A stretch of DNA of 61,473 nt from Thermovibrio sp. (GCA_015488335.1 WFNZ01000070.1:1-61473), one strand, 5' to 3'. Counted from the first letter of the stretch, positions 25,427 to 35,789 are shown. Made by a program: numbers and translations. Notes: generated by a model from the sequence alone, not told the origin.

Positions 25427-25717
25427 ATGAAGCTGAAGCCGCTCTACGACAGGGTTGTTGTTAAGAAGATAGAGATGGAGCAAAAAACTGCCGGTGGAAT
25501 CATTCTTCCAGACACAGCAAAGGAAGAGTCTCAGATTGGAGAGGTTATCGCCGTAGGAGAGGGAAGGCTCCTTGAGAACGGTGAAATCAGGCCCCTCAAG
25601 GTAAAAGAGGGAGACAAAGTTCTCTTCAGCAAGTATGCAGGAAACGAAGTGAAGATTGACGGCGAGGAGCTCCTTGTAATCAGAGAAGAGGACATCCTCG
25701 CAATTGTTGAGGAGTAA
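25427..25717 (+). CDS. groES: Co-chaperonin GroES
   Basis: A 96-residue Hsp10, usual length. It shows [14 protein letters not shown], the mobile loop around [14 protein letters not shown] and a C-terminal [16 protein letters not shown] 25427 is chosen because it follows GAGGAGGG; the longer frame starts inside the CIRCE element. It caps GroEL and heads the HrcA-controlled operon. Confidence 0.98.
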   Translation: MKLKPLYDRVVVKKIEMEQKTAGGIILPDTAKEESQIGEVIAVGEGRLLENGEIRPLKVKEGDKVLFSKYAGNEVKIDGEELLVIREEDILAIVEE

Positions 25718-25743
25718 TCAAAACTAAGAGAGGGAGGTGAGAG

Positions 25744-27390
25744 ATGGCTGGAAAGGAAATAATCTTCAGCAACGAGGCAAGGCAGAAGATAAAGGCAGGT
25801 GTAGATAAACTTGCAAACGCCGTTAAGGCTACAATGGGTCCTGGCGGTAGGAACGTTGTTCTTGAGAGGAAGTTTGGCTCTCCACTCGTTACAAAAGACG
25901 GTGTTACCGTTGCCAAGGAAATTGAACTTCCAGATCCTGTTGAGAACATCGGTGCTCAGCTTGTTAAAGAGGTAGCTCAGAAAACTGCTGACAAGGCAGG
26001 CGACGGAACAACAACTGCTACAGTTCTCGCTCAGGCTATCTACAGCGACGGCCTCAAGTTCGTAACGGCAGGCGAGAACGCAATTGAGATTAAGAGGGGA
26101 ATTGACGAGGCCGTTAAGGTTATCGTTGACGAGCTCAAGAAGATTGCGAAGCCTGTTGAGACCAAAGAGCAGATTGCTCAGGTAGCCACAATTTCTGCGA
26201 ACTACGACCGTGAAATCGGTGAGCTCATCGCCGAGGCTATGGACAAAGTAGGTAAGGAAGGCGTTATCACCGTTGAAGAGGCTAAGGGTCTTGAGACAAC
26301 CCTTGAAGTTGTTGAGGGTATGCAGTTTGACAGGGGTTACCTCTCTCCATACTTCGTAACAGACCCTGAGAAGATGGAGTGTGTTCTTGAGAATCCATAC
26401 ATCCTCATCTACGGTAAGAAGATCAGCAACATCAGGGAGCTCCTTCCAGTCCTTGAGCAGGTAGCAAGGGAAGGAAGACCGCTCCTCATCATTGCTGAGG
26501 ATGTAGAGGGTGAAGCTCTTGCAACACTCGTAGTCAACAAGCTTCGTGGAACACTTCAAGTATGTGCAGTTAAGGCTCCTGGATTTGGCGAGAGAAGAAA
26601 GGCTATGCTCCAGGACATTGCAGTTCTCACAGGCGGAACTGCAATCCTTGAAGACCTTGGAATCAAGCTTGAAAACGTTACTCTTGACATGCTTGGTCAG
26701 GCCGACAAGGTTGTTGTTGACAAAGAGCACACAACAATCATCGGCGGTAAGGGTAAGCCAGAAGACATTGAGGCAAGGATCAAGCAGATTAAGGCTGAGC
26801 TTGAGAAAGCAACATCTGAGTACGATAAGGAGAAACTCCAGGAAAGGCTTGCCAAGCTTGCAGGCGGCGTAGCAATCATCAAAGTTGGTGCCGCAACAGA
26901 GGCTGAGCTCAAGGAGAAGAAGGCAAGGGTTGAAGACGCTCTCCACGCTACAAGGGCTGCAGTTGAGGAAGGTATCGTTCCCGGTGGTGGAACAGCACTC
27001 CTTGCAGCATCCCAGAAGCTTGACGACCTTGCAAAAGAGCTTGACGAGAAAGGTGAGATTGACAAGAAGCACGGCGTTGAAATAGTTAAGAAGGCTGTTG
27101 AGGCTCCACTGAGGCAGATTGCCGACAACGCAGGATATGCCGGACAGGTAATTGTTGAGAAGGTTAAGGAGCTCATCAAGGAGAAAGGCGTAGAGTGGGG
27201 CTTCAACGCAAGGAAGGGTGAGTTTGAGAACCTCGTTGAAGCCGGAGTAATTGACCCTGCTAAGGTTGAGAGGGTTGCTATCCAGAACGCTGCATCTGCA
27301 GCAGGTCTTCTCCTCACAACAGAGGCTACTGTAACTGAGATACCTGAGAAAGAGGAGAAGGCACCAGGGGCTGGAATGCCTGAGTTCTAA
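25744..27390 (+). CDS. groEL: Chaperonin GroEL
   Basis: A 548-residue Hsp60 with canonical motifs: [28 protein letters not shown], the intermediate and apical segments, and VPGGGTALL. The tail ends [10 protein letters not shown] instead of a long GGM repeat. It starts 26 bases after groES, after GGGAGGTGAG. Its GC-rich codons create a long antisense open frame, which is not a gene. Confidence 0.99.
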   Translation: MAGKEIIFSNEARQKIKAGVDKLANAVKATMGPGGRNVVLERKFGSPLVTKDGVTVAKEIELPDPVENIGAQLVKEVAQKTADKAGDGTTTATVLAQAIYSDGLKFVTAGENAIEIKRGIDEAVKVIVDELKKIAKPVETKEQIAQVATISANYDREIGELIAEAMDKVGKEGVITVEEAKGLETTLEVVEGMQFDRGYLSPYFVTDPEKMECVLENPYILIYGKKISNIRELLPVLEQVAREGRPLLIIAEDVEGEALATLVVNKLRGTLQVCAVKAPGFGERRKAMLQDIAVLTGGTAILEDLGIKLENVTLDMLGQADKVVVDKEHTTIIGGKGKPEDIEARIKQIKAELEKATSEYDKEKLQERLAKLAGGVAIIKVGAATEAELKEKKARVEDALHATRAAVEEGIVPGGGTALLAASQKLDDLAKELDEKGEIDKKHGVEIVKKAVEAPLRQIADNAGYAGQVIVEKVKELIKEKGVEWGFNARKGEFENLVEAGVIDPAKVERVAIQNAASAAGLLLTTEATVTEIPEKEEKAPGAGMPEF

Positions 27391-27413
27391 GCCTGACTGC
27401 TACAAAAACTTTG

Positions 27414-27437
27414 GGGCGCCTTCGGGCGCCCTTTTGT
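27414..27437 (+). terminator. groESL terminator
   Basis: GGGCGCC-TTCG-GGCGCCC followed by TTTTGTTTTT, a strong intrinsic terminator with a UUCG loop. Confidence 0.92.
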
Positions 27438-27439
27438 TT

Positions 27440-28483
27440 TTAATCTGAAACTACTCTGTTCTTGCCTGCCCTTTTGGCTTTATACAGCCTTTCATCTGCA
27501 AGTTCAATTACTTCTTTAGGACACTTAGAACACTTTGCTTCTCTACATTCAGCAACTCCAAAACTTACCGTTATCCTTTTCCCCGGATAGTTAAAAACGC
27601 TGTTTTCAATTATTTTTCTCAGTTTTTCAGCTACGAACTTTGCGTTTTCTTTTTCAGTTTCCGGAAGGACTATGAGGAACTCTTCACCGCCATATCTTCC
27701 GACAAAGTCTTTTCTTCTGAGGTTTTCTTTAAAGATTTTTCCTAATTCTTTTAGAACCCTATCTCCTGCCTGATGGCCGAAGGTGTCGTTAATCTGTTTG
27801 AAATTGTCTATGTCTGCCATTATTACGGAGTAGGGAGAACTTTCACAGTTTACAGCTTTAAGGCGAGAGAAGAGAGCTCTCCTTGTTAAAACTCCTGTTA
27901 AGTAGTCTTTGTCTAAGAGGAGGCGGAGCTCCTCTCTGAATCTGTCTAAAATAAACCTGTAAACGGCAGCTACCGTTGAGAAAACTAAATATGCTGTAAA
28001 AGCACTGAGTCCTAATTTGTATGTTTCTTTAGTAAAAAGAACGTAGCTACTATCAAAGAGCTGAAATGAAAAAATTAACGAAACTAAAAAAATTGGGGAG
28101 TAAGTAAAAAAGAGAAAAAGTTTAAAATCAAACAACATACTGGAAAGAAGAGGAATGAGAGGGAACCAGTAGAGGCTGTAAATTTCTCCTTTTATTAAGT
28201 GAAAACATAAAGCTAATGTGAGGGCAACTATAGAAGTTAAAGAGGATAAAAATGGTTTTCGGAAGAATTTAAGGAGGATAAGCGCAATAAAGTAAGCAGA
28301 AATAGTTAAGATATTTCCCCAGAAGAAGAGTTTGTTCCCAATGAAGTATTCTAAACTGATGAAAACAGATTCAACTATCAGCCCTGTTATTAAGGTAAGG
28401 AAACTTAAGAAAATTTGGCAGCCTTCTGAAAGCTCTGTGGAGGTGACAGTTCTTGAAAAACAGTCAGATGTAGCCCTGAGCAT
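27440..28483 (-). CDS. Membrane diguanylate cyclase (GGDEF)
   Basis: A 347-residue protein with about six hydrophobic helices in the first 175 residues, then a GGDEF domain. The active-site loop is GRYGGEEFLIVLP (about 264) and an RxxD inhibitory site (RRKD) stands five residues before it. It should make c-di-GMP with product inhibition, and the membrane part may sense a signal. c-di-GMP would connect to the flagellar genes at 14-16 kb. The ATG at 28483 has only a weak CGGAG upstream. Confidence 0.9.
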   Translation of the reverse strand: MLRATSDCFSRTVTSTELSEGCQIFLSFLTLITGLIVESVFISLEYFIGNKLFFWGNILTISAYFIALILLKFFRKPFLSSLTSIVALTLALCFHLIKGEIYSLYWFPLIPLLSSMLFDFKLFLFFTYSPIFLVSLIFSFQLFDSSYVLFTKETYKLGLSAFTAYLVFSTVAAVYRFILDRFREELRLLLDKDYLTGVLTRRALFSRLKAVNCESSPYSVIMADIDNFKQINDTFGHQAGDRVLKELGKIFKENLRRKDFVGRYGGEEFLIVLPETEKENAKFVAEKLRKIIENSVFNYPGKRITVSFGVAECREAKCSKCPKEVIELADERLYKAKRAGKNRVVSD

Positions 28484-28496
28484 GTAGAACTCCGGT

Positions 28497-28518
28497 TAAA
28501 AGGGGGAAAACTCCCCCG
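28497..28518 (-). terminator. Terminator after rpiB-glyA
   Basis: Minus strand GGGGG-AGTTTT-CCCCC followed by TTTTAA. Confidence 0.75.
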
Positions 28519-28529
28519 GAAAATTTAAC

Positions 28530-29786
28530 TTAGGAGTAGAGCTCGGAGAGCTCCGGGTAGAGCGGATGCTTTCCGCATATCTCTATGACTTCTGATTTTA
28601 CCCTTTCAATGACTTTCTCGTCGTTGATATTCTTCAAAACTTCAGCTATCAGCTGGGCAATTTTCCTGGCCTCGTCTTCTTTAATTCCCCTTGTTGTTAC
28701 TGCAGGAGTTCCAATTCTGATTCCGCTCGTTACAAAGGGGCTTCTTGTGTCAAAGGGTATTGTGTTCTTGTTTACAGTGATGTTCGCCCTTCCAAGGGCA
28801 GCTTCGGCCTCTTTTCCTGTGATTCCCTTGTCTGTCAGGTCAACCAACATCAGGTGGTTGTCCGTTCCTCCAGAAACGAGTCTGAAGCCCTGGCGCTGGA
28901 GCTCCTCAGCCATCGCTTTTGCGTTCTTAACAACCTGCTCCTGGTATTTCCTGAACTCATCAGTTTGAGCTTCTTTAAACGCAACAGCTTTGGCTGCAAT
29001 TACGTGCATCAGAGGGCCACCCTGAAGTCCCGGGAATACGGCTTTATCAATATCCTTTGCAAACTCCTCTTTGCACATTACAACGCCGCCCCTTGGACCC
29101 CTGAGGGTTTTGTGGGTTGTTGTTGTGACGAAGTGGCATGCCTCAATAGGTGATGGGTGCAGTCCTGCAACGACCAGCCCTGCAATGTGGGCGATGTCTG
29201 CAAGGAGGAGAGCTCCCACCTCATCTGCAATTTCCCTGAACTTATCAAAGTCAATAACCCTCGGGTAGGCGGAGGCTCCGCAGATTATAAGTTTAGGCTT
29301 GTGTTCCTTTGCCAGCTTGTAAACCTGATCAAAGTCAATCGTTTCTGTATCTTTCCTTACTCCGTACTGAACAACGTTGAAATACTTTCCGGTCATGTTT
29401 ACAGGTGAGCCGTGGGAGAGGTGGCCGCCGTGTGAGAGGTTCATTGAGAGGATTGTGTCTCCCGGCTTTAGAACTGCTAGATAAACGGCCTGGTTTGCCT
29501 GTGAGCCTGAGTGGGGTTGAACGTTAACGTGGTCTGCCCCAAAGAGCTCCTTACACCTCTTTATTGCAAGCTCCTCTGCAATATCAACACACTCACAGCC
29601 CCCGTAATAGCGCTTACCCGGGTAACCCTCTGCGTACTTGTTTGTAAGAACAGACCCTTGAGCTTCCATAACAGCAGGAGAGGTAAAGTTCTCAGAGGCT
29701 ATGAGCTCAAGGTGCTCGTTCTGCCTCTTGTACTCGCATTTGAGCGCTTCAAAGATTTCAGGATCAACTGTTTTAAGGTGCTTCAT
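28530..29786 (-). CDS. glyA: Serine hydroxymethyltransferase
   Basis: A PLP enzyme of 418 residues that interconverts serine and glycine while charging tetrahydrofolate. Clear motifs are [17 protein letters not shown], the PLP-lysine segment [15 protein letters not shown], and [13 protein letters not shown] 29786 lies within the last 14 bases of rpiB, so translation is probably coupled. Confidence 0.98.
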   Translation of the reverse strand: MKHLKTVDPEIFEALKCEYKRQNEHLELIASENFTSPAVMEAQGSVLTNKYAEGYPGKRYYGGCECVDIAEELAIKRCKELFGADHVNVQPHSGSQANQAVYLAVLKPGDTILSMNLSHGGHLSHGSPVNMTGKYFNVVQYGVRKDTETIDFDQVYKLAKEHKPKLIICGASAYPRVIDFDKFREIADEVGALLLADIAHIAGLVVAGLHPSPIEACHFVTTTTHKTLRGPRGGVVMCKEEFAKDIDKAVFPGLQGGPLMHVIAAKAVAFKEAQTDEFRKYQEQVVKNAKAMAEELQRQGFRLVSGGTDNHLMLVDLTDKGITGKEAEAALGRANITVNKNTIPFDTRSPFVTSGIRIGTPAVTTRGIKEDEARKIAQLIAEVLKNINDEKVIERVKSEVIEICGKHPLYPELSELYS

Positions 29787-30243
29787 CGTCTATTCCTCCA
29801 CATTCGTTTTCTTCAATCTTGTGAATCTTGTTGATTCTCCTCTCGTGCCTTCCTCCATCAAAAGGAGTTTCAAGCCACGCCTTAACTATCCTCTTTGCAA
29901 GTTCCTCTCCCAAAACCCTTCCACCTAAACAGAGGACGTTTGCGTTGTTGTGTCTCCTGCTCATCTCTGCTGCGTAAACGTTGTAGCACAGTGCTGCCCT
30001 TATTCCCTTTACCTTGTTGGCAGCGATGGAGATGCCTATTCCCGTTCCGCAGATGAAGATTCCCCTGTCTGCTTCTCCGTTTACAATTCCTTTAGCGGCC
30101 TTGTAGGCAAAGTCCGGGTAGTCAACAGAGTCTTCTGAGTAGGTTCCGTAGTCAACGTATTCAATTCCAAGCTCCTCAAGGTAAGATTTGATAACCTCTT
30201 TCAGTCTGAATCCTCCGTGGTCACAGGCAAGGGCTATCTTCAT
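29773..30243 (-). CDS. rpiB: Ribose-5-phosphate isomerase B
   Basis: A 156-residue RpiB. It has the N-terminal [14 protein letters not shown], the catalytic Cys region [20 protein letters not shown] and the conserved [14 protein letters not shown]. It interconverts ribose-5-P and ribulose-5-P in the cytoplasm. The rpiB-glyA order occurs in several bacteria. It is slightly longer than the usual 145-150 residues because of a polar tail that overlaps glyA. Confidence 0.96.
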   Translation of the reverse strand: MKIALACDHGGFRLKEVIKSYLEELGIEYVDYGTYSEDSVDYPDFAYKAAKGIVNGEADRGIFICGTGIGISIAANKVKGIRAALCYNVYAAEMSRRHNNANVLCLGGRVLGEELAKRIVKAWLETPFDGGRHERRINKIHKIEENECGGIDDEAP

Positions 30244-30293
30244 AACTTTCCTCCTTGAGAGTTGACCGAATTATATTACTTCAGGGAGAGCGA

Positions 30294-32537
30294 ATGAGAC
30301 TGAAACTTTACGTAACCGGCCTTGTTCAGGGTGTTGGCTTCAGGCCTTTCGTCTACCGGCTTGCAACAGAGCTTGGTCTTAAAGGCTACGTTTTAAACAG
30401 TGAAACGGGAGTTGTAATAGAGGTTGAGGGGGAGAAAGAACGTTTAGAGGAGTTTCTAAAGAGGCTCCAGAGTGAGAAACCTCCCGCTTCTCAAATTTTC
30501 AGCATAGACAAGAAATTTTTAGATGAAGTTGGCTACACCAATTTTGAGATAAGGAAGAGCGAGAAAAGAGGAGAGGTTAAGGTTGCTGTCCTTCCAGACC
30601 TATCAACCTGCAAGGAGTGTCTCTCTGAGCTCTTTGACCCTGAAAACCGGCGATACAGGTATCCCTTTATAAACTGCACAAACTGTGGCCCAAGGTTCAC
30701 AATCATTCTCTCACTCCCCTACGACCGCCCCAACACAACTATGAAAGACTTTAAAATGTGTGAAAAGTGCAGGGAAGAGTATGAGAACCCTTTAGACAGG
30801 AGGTTCCACGCCCAGCCCAACGCCTGCCCTGTGTGTGGTCCCCACGTCTGGCTTGTAAACGGGGGAGGAGAAACTGTTGCAGAGAGGGATGAGGCACTGA
30901 AGCTTCTCGTTGAGTGGCTGAAAGAGGGGAAGATTCTGGCTGTTAAGGGGCTCGGCGGGTTTCACCTTATCTGCGATGCAACGAACGAGGAGGCGGTGGC
31001 GGAGCTCCGCCGGCGAAAAAGACGCCAGGAGAAGCCCTTTGCCGTTATGTTTAAAGACCTTGAGCAGATTAGGGAGTTTGCAGAAGTTTCCCCTTTAGAG
31101 GAGATAGCCTTGACCTCTGTTGAGTCTCCCATCGTTATCCTGAAACAGAGAGAGGAAAACGACCTTGCTCCGTCCGTCTCCCCAGATACAAAAACAGTAG
31201 GGGCTTTTCTTCCCTATACTCCACTCCATCACATAATCCTCAAGGATTTTGGAAAGCCCATAGTTGCAACGAGCTGTAACGTTACAGATGAACCGATAAT
31301 GTTTAAGAACTCTGAAGTTGAGAATGTTCTGGGAAATTTGGTTGACGGAGCTCTCCTCCACAACCGTGAAATTGCAAGGCGGTGCGACGACTCAGTTGTA
31401 AAGGTTATGGGAGGGAGAGTCGTTCCTTTCCGCCGCTCCCGTGGTTACGCTCCACTTCCCGTTCTCCTTCCGTTTGAACTGAAACGCCCCGTTCTGGCCT
31501 TAGGCCCCCACATGAAAGTTACTGTAGCCCTTGGTAAGGGAAACAGAGTTTACATCTCCCAGCACATTGGGGACATAGACAATCTTAAGGCTGAGGAATT
31601 TTTCAGAGAAACAGTTAAAGACCTTCTGAACCTGTTTGAAATTGAGCCTGAAGTTGTCGTTTCAGACTACCATCCCGGCTACTTCACAACGAAGTTCGGC
31701 AGAGAGGTTTTCAGAGAGAAGCTGGTTCAAGTTTACCACCACCACGCCCACGCAATTTCCGTAATGGCAGAGAACGAGGTTCCCCTTTCAGAAAAGGTTA
31801 TAGCCTTTTCCTTTGACGGAACAGGCTACGGAACAGACGGTAAAATCTGGGGAAGTGAGGTTCTCATTGCCGGATATACAGAGTTTGAGAGAGCTCTCCA
31901 CCTCAGGTATTTTCCCCTTCCCGGTGGAGACAAGGCGGTTAAAGAACCCTACAGAGTTGCAGTTTCACTTCTAAAGGCTGTTGGGGAAAATCCTGAAGAC
32001 TACTTAAGGATTGAACCTAAAAAACTCTACTTCATTTCTCAGATGGTAGATAAGGGAATAAACTCCCCCTTGACTTCAAGTATGGGGAGACTATTTGACG
32101 GAATCTCTGCACTACTTGGAATCCGTTACACCGTTAACTACCACGCTCAGGGGGCAATTCTCCTTGAGGAAATCTCCTCAACTTCTAATGAGAGCGGAAG
32201 CTATCCTATTAAAATAGAAGACGGTGAAATTGACTGGAGAGAGACTCTCCTTGCTGTTCTCTCTGACATTAAGAAAGGGATTTCCCCTTCAGATGTTGGA
32301 ATGAAGTTCCACAACACAGTGGTAAAAATGGTTCTGGAGTCTGCCCGAATTCTTAGAGAGAAAACGGAAATTGATACGGTAGCCCTTTCGGGAGGGGTTT
32401 TCCAGAATAAAATTCTTACTGAGAAGTGTTTGAGGGAGCTCCCTTCAAAAGGCTTTAAAGTTCTGGTTCACCAGGTTGTTCCACCTAACGACGGCGGCCT
32501 CTCTTTAGGGCAGGCTGTTTACGGAGGTCTAATTTGA
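30294..32537 (+). CDS. hypF: Hydrogenase maturation carbamoyltransferase HypF
   Basis: A 747-residue HypF. The order is an acylphosphatase domain (GLVQGVGFRPFVYRLA, about 8-22), zinc fingers with CTNCGPRFT and CEKCREEYENP, a YrdC-like domain (KGLGGFHLICDATNEEAV) and a Kae1-like domain with the HHHAHAISV metal site and ALSGGVFQNKIL. It makes the carbamoyl group that HypE turns into the cyanide ligand of [NiFe] hydrogenases. ATG 30294 is chosen for GGGAGAGCGA upstream. Its stop overlaps the next gene's TTG start. Confidence 0.96.
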   Translation: MRLKLYVTGLVQGVGFRPFVYRLATELGLKGYVLNSETGVVIEVEGEKERLEEFLKRLQSEKPPASQIFSIDKKFLDEVGYTNFEIRKSEKRGEVKVAVLPDLSTCKECLSELFDPENRRYRYPFINCTNCGPRFTIILSLPYDRPNTTMKDFKMCEKCREEYENPLDRRFHAQPNACPVCGPHVWLVNGGGETVAERDEALKLLVEWLKEGKILAVKGLGGFHLICDATNEEAVAELRRRKRRQEKPFAVMFKDLEQIREFAEVSPLEEIALTSVESPIVILKQREENDLAPSVSPDTKTVGAFLPYTPLHHIILKDFGKPIVATSCNVTDEPIMFKNSEVENVLGNLVDGALLHNREIARRCDDSVVKVMGGRVVPFRRSRGYAPLPVLLPFELKRPVLALGPHMKVTVALGKGNRVYISQHIGDIDNLKAEEFFRETVKDLLNLFEIEPEVVVSDYHPGYFTTKFGREVFREKLVQVYHHHAHAISVMAENEVPLSEKVIAFSFDGTGYGTDGKIWGSEVLIAGYTEFERALHLRYFPLPGGDKAVKEPYRVAVSLLKAVGENPEDYLRIEPKKLYFISQMVDKGINSPLTSSMGRLFDGISALLGIRYTVNYHAQGAILLEEISSTSNESGSYPIKIEDGEIDWRETLLAVLSDIKKGISPSDVGMKFHNTVVKMVLESARILREKTEIDTVALSGGVFQNKILTEKCLRELPSKGFKVLVHQVVPPNDGGLSLGQAVYGGLI

Positions 32538-33706
32538 GGAAAGTTGTGAAATTGGAGGGTATTCCCCTTACAGAAGGTCATTCCGGCCTTTACCTTGAAG
32601 TTGAAGATGGTATCGTAGAGAGAGGAATCTACTACGCTCTCGTTCCTGTAAGGGGATTTGAGACTCTCCTTCTTGGTAAGGACTCAAGGGTTGCTCCTAC
32701 CATAACTACAAGGATTTGCGGTCTCTGTCAGGTTACCCACGCCATAGCCTCTGTAAGGGCAATAGAAGACGCTGCCGGTATTGAAGTTCCCCCAGAGGCT
32801 GAAAAGTTGAGAGAAGTTTTAGGTCTTGCTGTTCGAGTCTATAACAATCTTCTCCACCAGATAATTATTTCTGAGGATCTGTTCCCGGAGAAAAAGGAGC
32901 AGCTTGGTTTTATCAGAGAAGTTCAAGAAGTTAGAAAATTTGCCGGAATGGTTCTTGAAACGATAGGGGGAGAGATTATTCACTCTCCAAATGTGAAAGT
33001 AGGGGGAATCTCTGAACCTCTGGAAGAGTTTGTTAAAGACAAAATACTCTGTAGACTTTCGGATATTCTGCTTAAACTTCAGGCAAGTTTTTCACTTTTC
33101 AGAGAAAAACTTGATGACCTCTGGAAAAGGGAAGGTCTTGACGAGGAGTTTGGGAAGCACAATCTAAGCTTTTTTGCTACGGATCCTTACTACGGGAAGA
33201 AAATTGATTTTGAGAGGTTCTCTTTTGTCCTTCCTCAGGAAATACTTGAAGCCGGTCTTAAACGTAGAGCTTCTAATCTTTTCCCTGTAATTGACGGAAA
33301 GCCTTTTGAAACTGGACCAAGGGCGAGAGCTGTTCTCTTTCGCGGTTATAAACCTAAAGGTGGAGTTAAGGAGCTCCACCTGTTAAGAGCTCAGGAAAAT
33401 TTAGACGCTCTAAAGAGAATTGGAGAGATACTGGAAAGTGGGAGGTTTGACGGGGAACTCTGGAACAGGAAAACCCCTTCTTCAGATGGAGAGACGCTTG
33501 GTATAGGGGTTCATGAAGCCCCCAGGGGAACCAACGTTCATGCTGTAAAAATTGATAAATCAGGAAAAATTATATATTATAAAATCGTAGTACCGACAGA
33601 GATAAACTTCTTTGCCGTTAGTGAGGCTTTAAGGGGAGTTCCCGCAACGAAAGTGGAGTTTATAGTTCGGGCTTACGACCCGTGTATTGTTTGTGCTGCT
33701 CATTGA
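32534..33706 (+). CDS. [NiFe] hydrogenase large subunit, FrhA/MvhA-like (group 3)
   Basis: A 390-residue catalytic subunit. Ni-Fe ligands are visible in RICGLCQVTHAIAS (about 60) and the C-terminal DPCIVCAAH. The protein stops right after the final His, so there is no cleavable tail and no maturation protease is needed, unlike the uptake enzyme nearby. GHSGLYLEVEDG and the short length fit the cytoplasmic group 3 (F420/ferredoxin-linked) type. The TTG start overlaps the hypF stop and has GGAGG upstream. Partners are the next two genes. Confidence 0.88.
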   Translation: MRKVVKLEGIPLTEGHSGLYLEVEDGIVERGIYYALVPVRGFETLLLGKDSRVAPTITTRICGLCQVTHAIASVRAIEDAAGIEVPPEAEKLREVLGLAVRVYNNLLHQIIISEDLFPEKKEQLGFIREVQEVRKFAGMVLETIGGEIIHSPNVKVGGISEPLEEFVKDKILCRLSDILLKLQASFSLFREKLDDLWKREGLDEEFGKHNLSFFATDPYYGKKIDFERFSFVLPQEILEAGLKRRASNLFPVIDGKPFETGPRARAVLFRGYKPKGGVKELHLLRAQENLDALKRIGEILESGRFDGELWNRKTPSSDGETLGIGVHEAPRGTNVHAVKIDKSGKIIYYKIVVPTEINFFAVSEALRGVPATKVEFIVRAYDPCIVCAAH

Positions 33707-33716
33707 AGAGGTTGGG

Positions 33717-34457
33717 ATGTTTTACAGAGATAGACTCTCCTTTGAAGAGGAAGACTTCAAGCTAAAGGTGGGGTTTCTCCACTTCTCCAGCTGTTCGGGA
33801 TGTCAGGTAGCCTTCCTGGACATGTTTGAGGAAGCTGTTGAAATCCTTGATACCGTTGAGCTTGTCTACTCAAACATGCTTACCAAAAGGCGGGATATCC
33901 CCCGCATGGATGTGGCTTTCGTTGAGGGAGCTCTCTGTGTTGAAGACCCCCACCACATAAATCTGTTAAGGGAAGTTGGAAAAAAGGCTAAGGTTATAGT
34001 AGCAATTGGTGGCTGTGCAGCTTTCGGTGGAGTCAGGAGACTTTCCTGTGGAAACCAGCTTCCTCAGCCCCAAAGCCAGACCTTTGTTCCCGTTACAGAA
34101 GTTGAGTTCTTGAGGACAAAGGTTAAGTATGCAATTCCTGGATGTCCACCCAACCCTTCTCTACTTTACAGCTTCCTGTTAGCCCTTTTAGAAGTTAATG
34201 AAGATTTCCTCCTTCCCTTTGAGCTTATGACCTCATCAACCAAAGCTTCCGGTTTTGACATAATTTCTGAAGTGGTTAACAAAGGTTTCTGCGTGGGTTG
34301 TGGTACCTGCTCTACGGCCTGTCCTACCCGTGCCATATCCTTTAACAGAGAGTGCGGTAAACCGTCCTTTAACTCAAACTTGTGTGTTCACTGCGGTTCC
34401 TGTTTGGCTGCCTGTCCGCAGAGCTTTAAGCCTTATCCTCAACCAGTTTACGTGTAG
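33717..34457 (+). CDS. [NiFe] hydrogenase small subunit with ferredoxin domain, FrhG/MvhG-like
   Basis: A 246-residue protein. The N-terminal domain has the proximal-cluster Cys pattern SSCSGCQVAFLD, CVEDP, GGCAAFGG and IPGCPPNP. The C-terminal domain (about 195-240) adds two 4Fe-4S motifs, CVGCGTCSTACP and CVHCGSCLAACP. It relays electrons from the Ni-Fe site to the FrhB-like subunit. No Tat or Sec signal is present, so it is cytoplasmic. I use ATG 33717 with GAGGTTGGG upstream. Confidence 0.88.
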   Translation: MFYRDRLSFEEEDFKLKVGFLHFSSCSGCQVAFLDMFEEAVEILDTVELVYSNMLTKRRDIPRMDVAFVEGALCVEDPHHINLLREVGKKAKVIVAIGGCAAFGGVRRLSCGNQLPQPQSQTFVPVTEVEFLRTKVKYAIPGCPPNPSLLYSFLLALLEVNEDFLLPFELMTSSTKASGFDIISEVVNKGFCVGCGTCSTACPTRAISFNRECGKPSFNSNLCVHCGSCLAACPQSFKPYPQPVYV

Positions 34458-34466
34458 GAGCGGAAG

Positions 34467-35360
34467 ATGGTTGGTTTGAACCGCCGTTTTCTGATAGGAG
34501 ATTTTCGTGGGGCTTTTGTCGTTGAAGGGAAGGGCAAGAACCCTATTGAATCCATTTTCAGGTTAATGATTAAGCACAAGTTTATAGATGGTCTTCTGAC
34601 CTGCAGTAAAACAGGAGACAGTCCAAAACTGATTCTGAAGAGTGATGAGGTGGAGCTTCCTTCCAGAAACACCTGTTTCGGTGTTAACTCTCTTCTTAAA
34701 AGAGCCATCCAGAAGTATAGATTTTCAAGGCTTGCTGTTTATGCTCCTGCCTGTACCTTTGACGGCCTCAACAAAACCCAGTACTTCGGTATAGGGTGCA
34801 ACTGGACAAAAACTGCTATTTCTTTAAAAGTGGGTTTCCTCTGTCCCGGACTTTTAACAGAGAACGGTTTTACTGCAGAAGTTTCAGACATAACTGGGAA
34901 ACCCGGCAAAGTGGAAAGGTTTTACTTTGATCGTGGAGAACTCTTTTACCTCCTTGAAGATGGGAGTAGTGTGAAAGTTTCTCCATCTATTCATCACCAC
35001 TACATTAATAGCGCCTGCCGATACTGTTTGAACATGGCTGCAAAGGGGACAGACATTACCTGTGTAAGCCTTAAAGAAGAAGACAAAGTTCTTTTTATCG
35101 TTAGAAGTGAAAGAGGCTGGAGTACGCTTGCTCATCTTCAAAAGGTGTCTCCTGGAGAGGTTCTCTTCCGTAAGGCTGATGGGGAGCTCCTCACATCTGT
35201 TGAAAATTTCCTCAGAGAGAAAATTCTTCTCAATATAGCCGATATTGTTGAGAGAGTTGAGCTTGGGCTTCCTGTTCCTAAGTGGAACGACAACAAACTC
35301 AGGAAGTTTTATCGTATTTGGAACTCAGTTGATGTAAACTTTGAAGAGGAGGTGTTCTGA
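34467..35360 (+). CDS. FrhB/FdhB-like flavin subunit of the cytoplasmic hydrogenase
   Basis: A 297-residue protein weakly resembling the coenzyme F420 hydrogenase/dehydrogenase beta family. Conserved-looking points are the N-terminal GDFRGAFVVEG, APACTFDGLNKTQ and a Cys-pair region NSACRYCLNMAAKGTDITCVS (quoted here as ACRYCLNMAAKGTD). FrhB-type subunits bind FAD and an Fe-S cluster and reduce F420, ferredoxin or another acceptor. The true acceptor here is unknown; F420 is not generally expected in this lineage. It starts 9 bases after the FrhG-like gene. Confidence 0.7.
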   Translation: MVGLNRRFLIGDFRGAFVVEGKGKNPIESIFRLMIKHKFIDGLLTCSKTGDSPKLILKSDEVELPSRNTCFGVNSLLKRAIQKYRFSRLAVYAPACTFDGLNKTQYFGIGCNWTKTAISLKVGFLCPGLLTENGFTAEVSDITGKPGKVERFYFDRGELFYLLEDGSSVKVSPSIHHHYINSACRYCLNMAAKGTDITCVSLKEEDKVLFIVRSERGWSTLAHLQKVSPGEVLFRKADGELLTSVENFLREKILLNIADIVERVELGLPVPKWNDNKLRKFYRIWNSVDVNFEEEVF

Positions 35361-35644
35361 TGACTACTTTAGCAGAAGTAGAGGAGAGAGAGCTACTTGA
35401 AAAAGCGGAGCTCCTTAAAGTTTTAGGTCATCCCGAAAGACTTGCAATCATACTTTTGACCCTTGATAGGGAGCTCTGCGTGAAAGAGCTGGTAGAGATT
35501 TTAGGTATATCTCAGCCAAAAGTTTCTCAACACGTTGGTCTTATGAAAGAGCTCGGTATCCTCTCTTACAGAAAAAAAGGAACTAAAGTTTTATATAGAA
35601 CCACCAATGAAGCTGTTAAAGAGTTAATAGAAATACTTTTTTAA
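35360..35644 (+). CDS. ArsR-family transcriptional regulator
   Basis: A 94-residue winged-helix protein. LLKVLGHPERLAIILLTL and the recognition helix LGISQPKVSQHVGLMKELGI are typical. There is no Cys pair of the metal-binding alpha3 type, so it may sense something other than arsenite or heavy metals. Its ATG overlaps the FrhB-like stop (TGATG). It lies between the two hydrogenase operons and is a good candidate to control one or both. Confidence 0.88.
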   Translation: MTTLAEVEERELLEKAELLKVLGHPERLAIILLTLDRELCVKELVEILGISQPKVSQHVGLMKELGILSYRKKGTKVLYRTTNEAVKELIEILF

Positions 35645-35789
35645 ATTTTAATAGAATTAAGCTTAAATCTGTTTAAGGAGGGTTCTATTAGGGGGGATAT
35701 GTTTCCTTTTCTTTTTCTGGTTTCTCTTGTTTTTAAATAGACTTTAGATAAAGAATTCTTTATATTATCATCTATGTTAAGCACTAAAT

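Noticed and set aside
25531-27072. Long open frame (about 513 codons) antisense to groES and groEL
   Set aside because: Product is Cys/Leu/Asn-rich and low in known motifs, has no ribosome site, and lies exactly opposite two certain genes. It is a by-product of their codon use.
33660-33720. Selenocysteine in the FrhA-like large subunit (as in VhuU-type proteins)
   Set aside because: The DPCIVC motif has Cys at both ligand positions and the UGA comes after the terminal His, so it is a normal stop.
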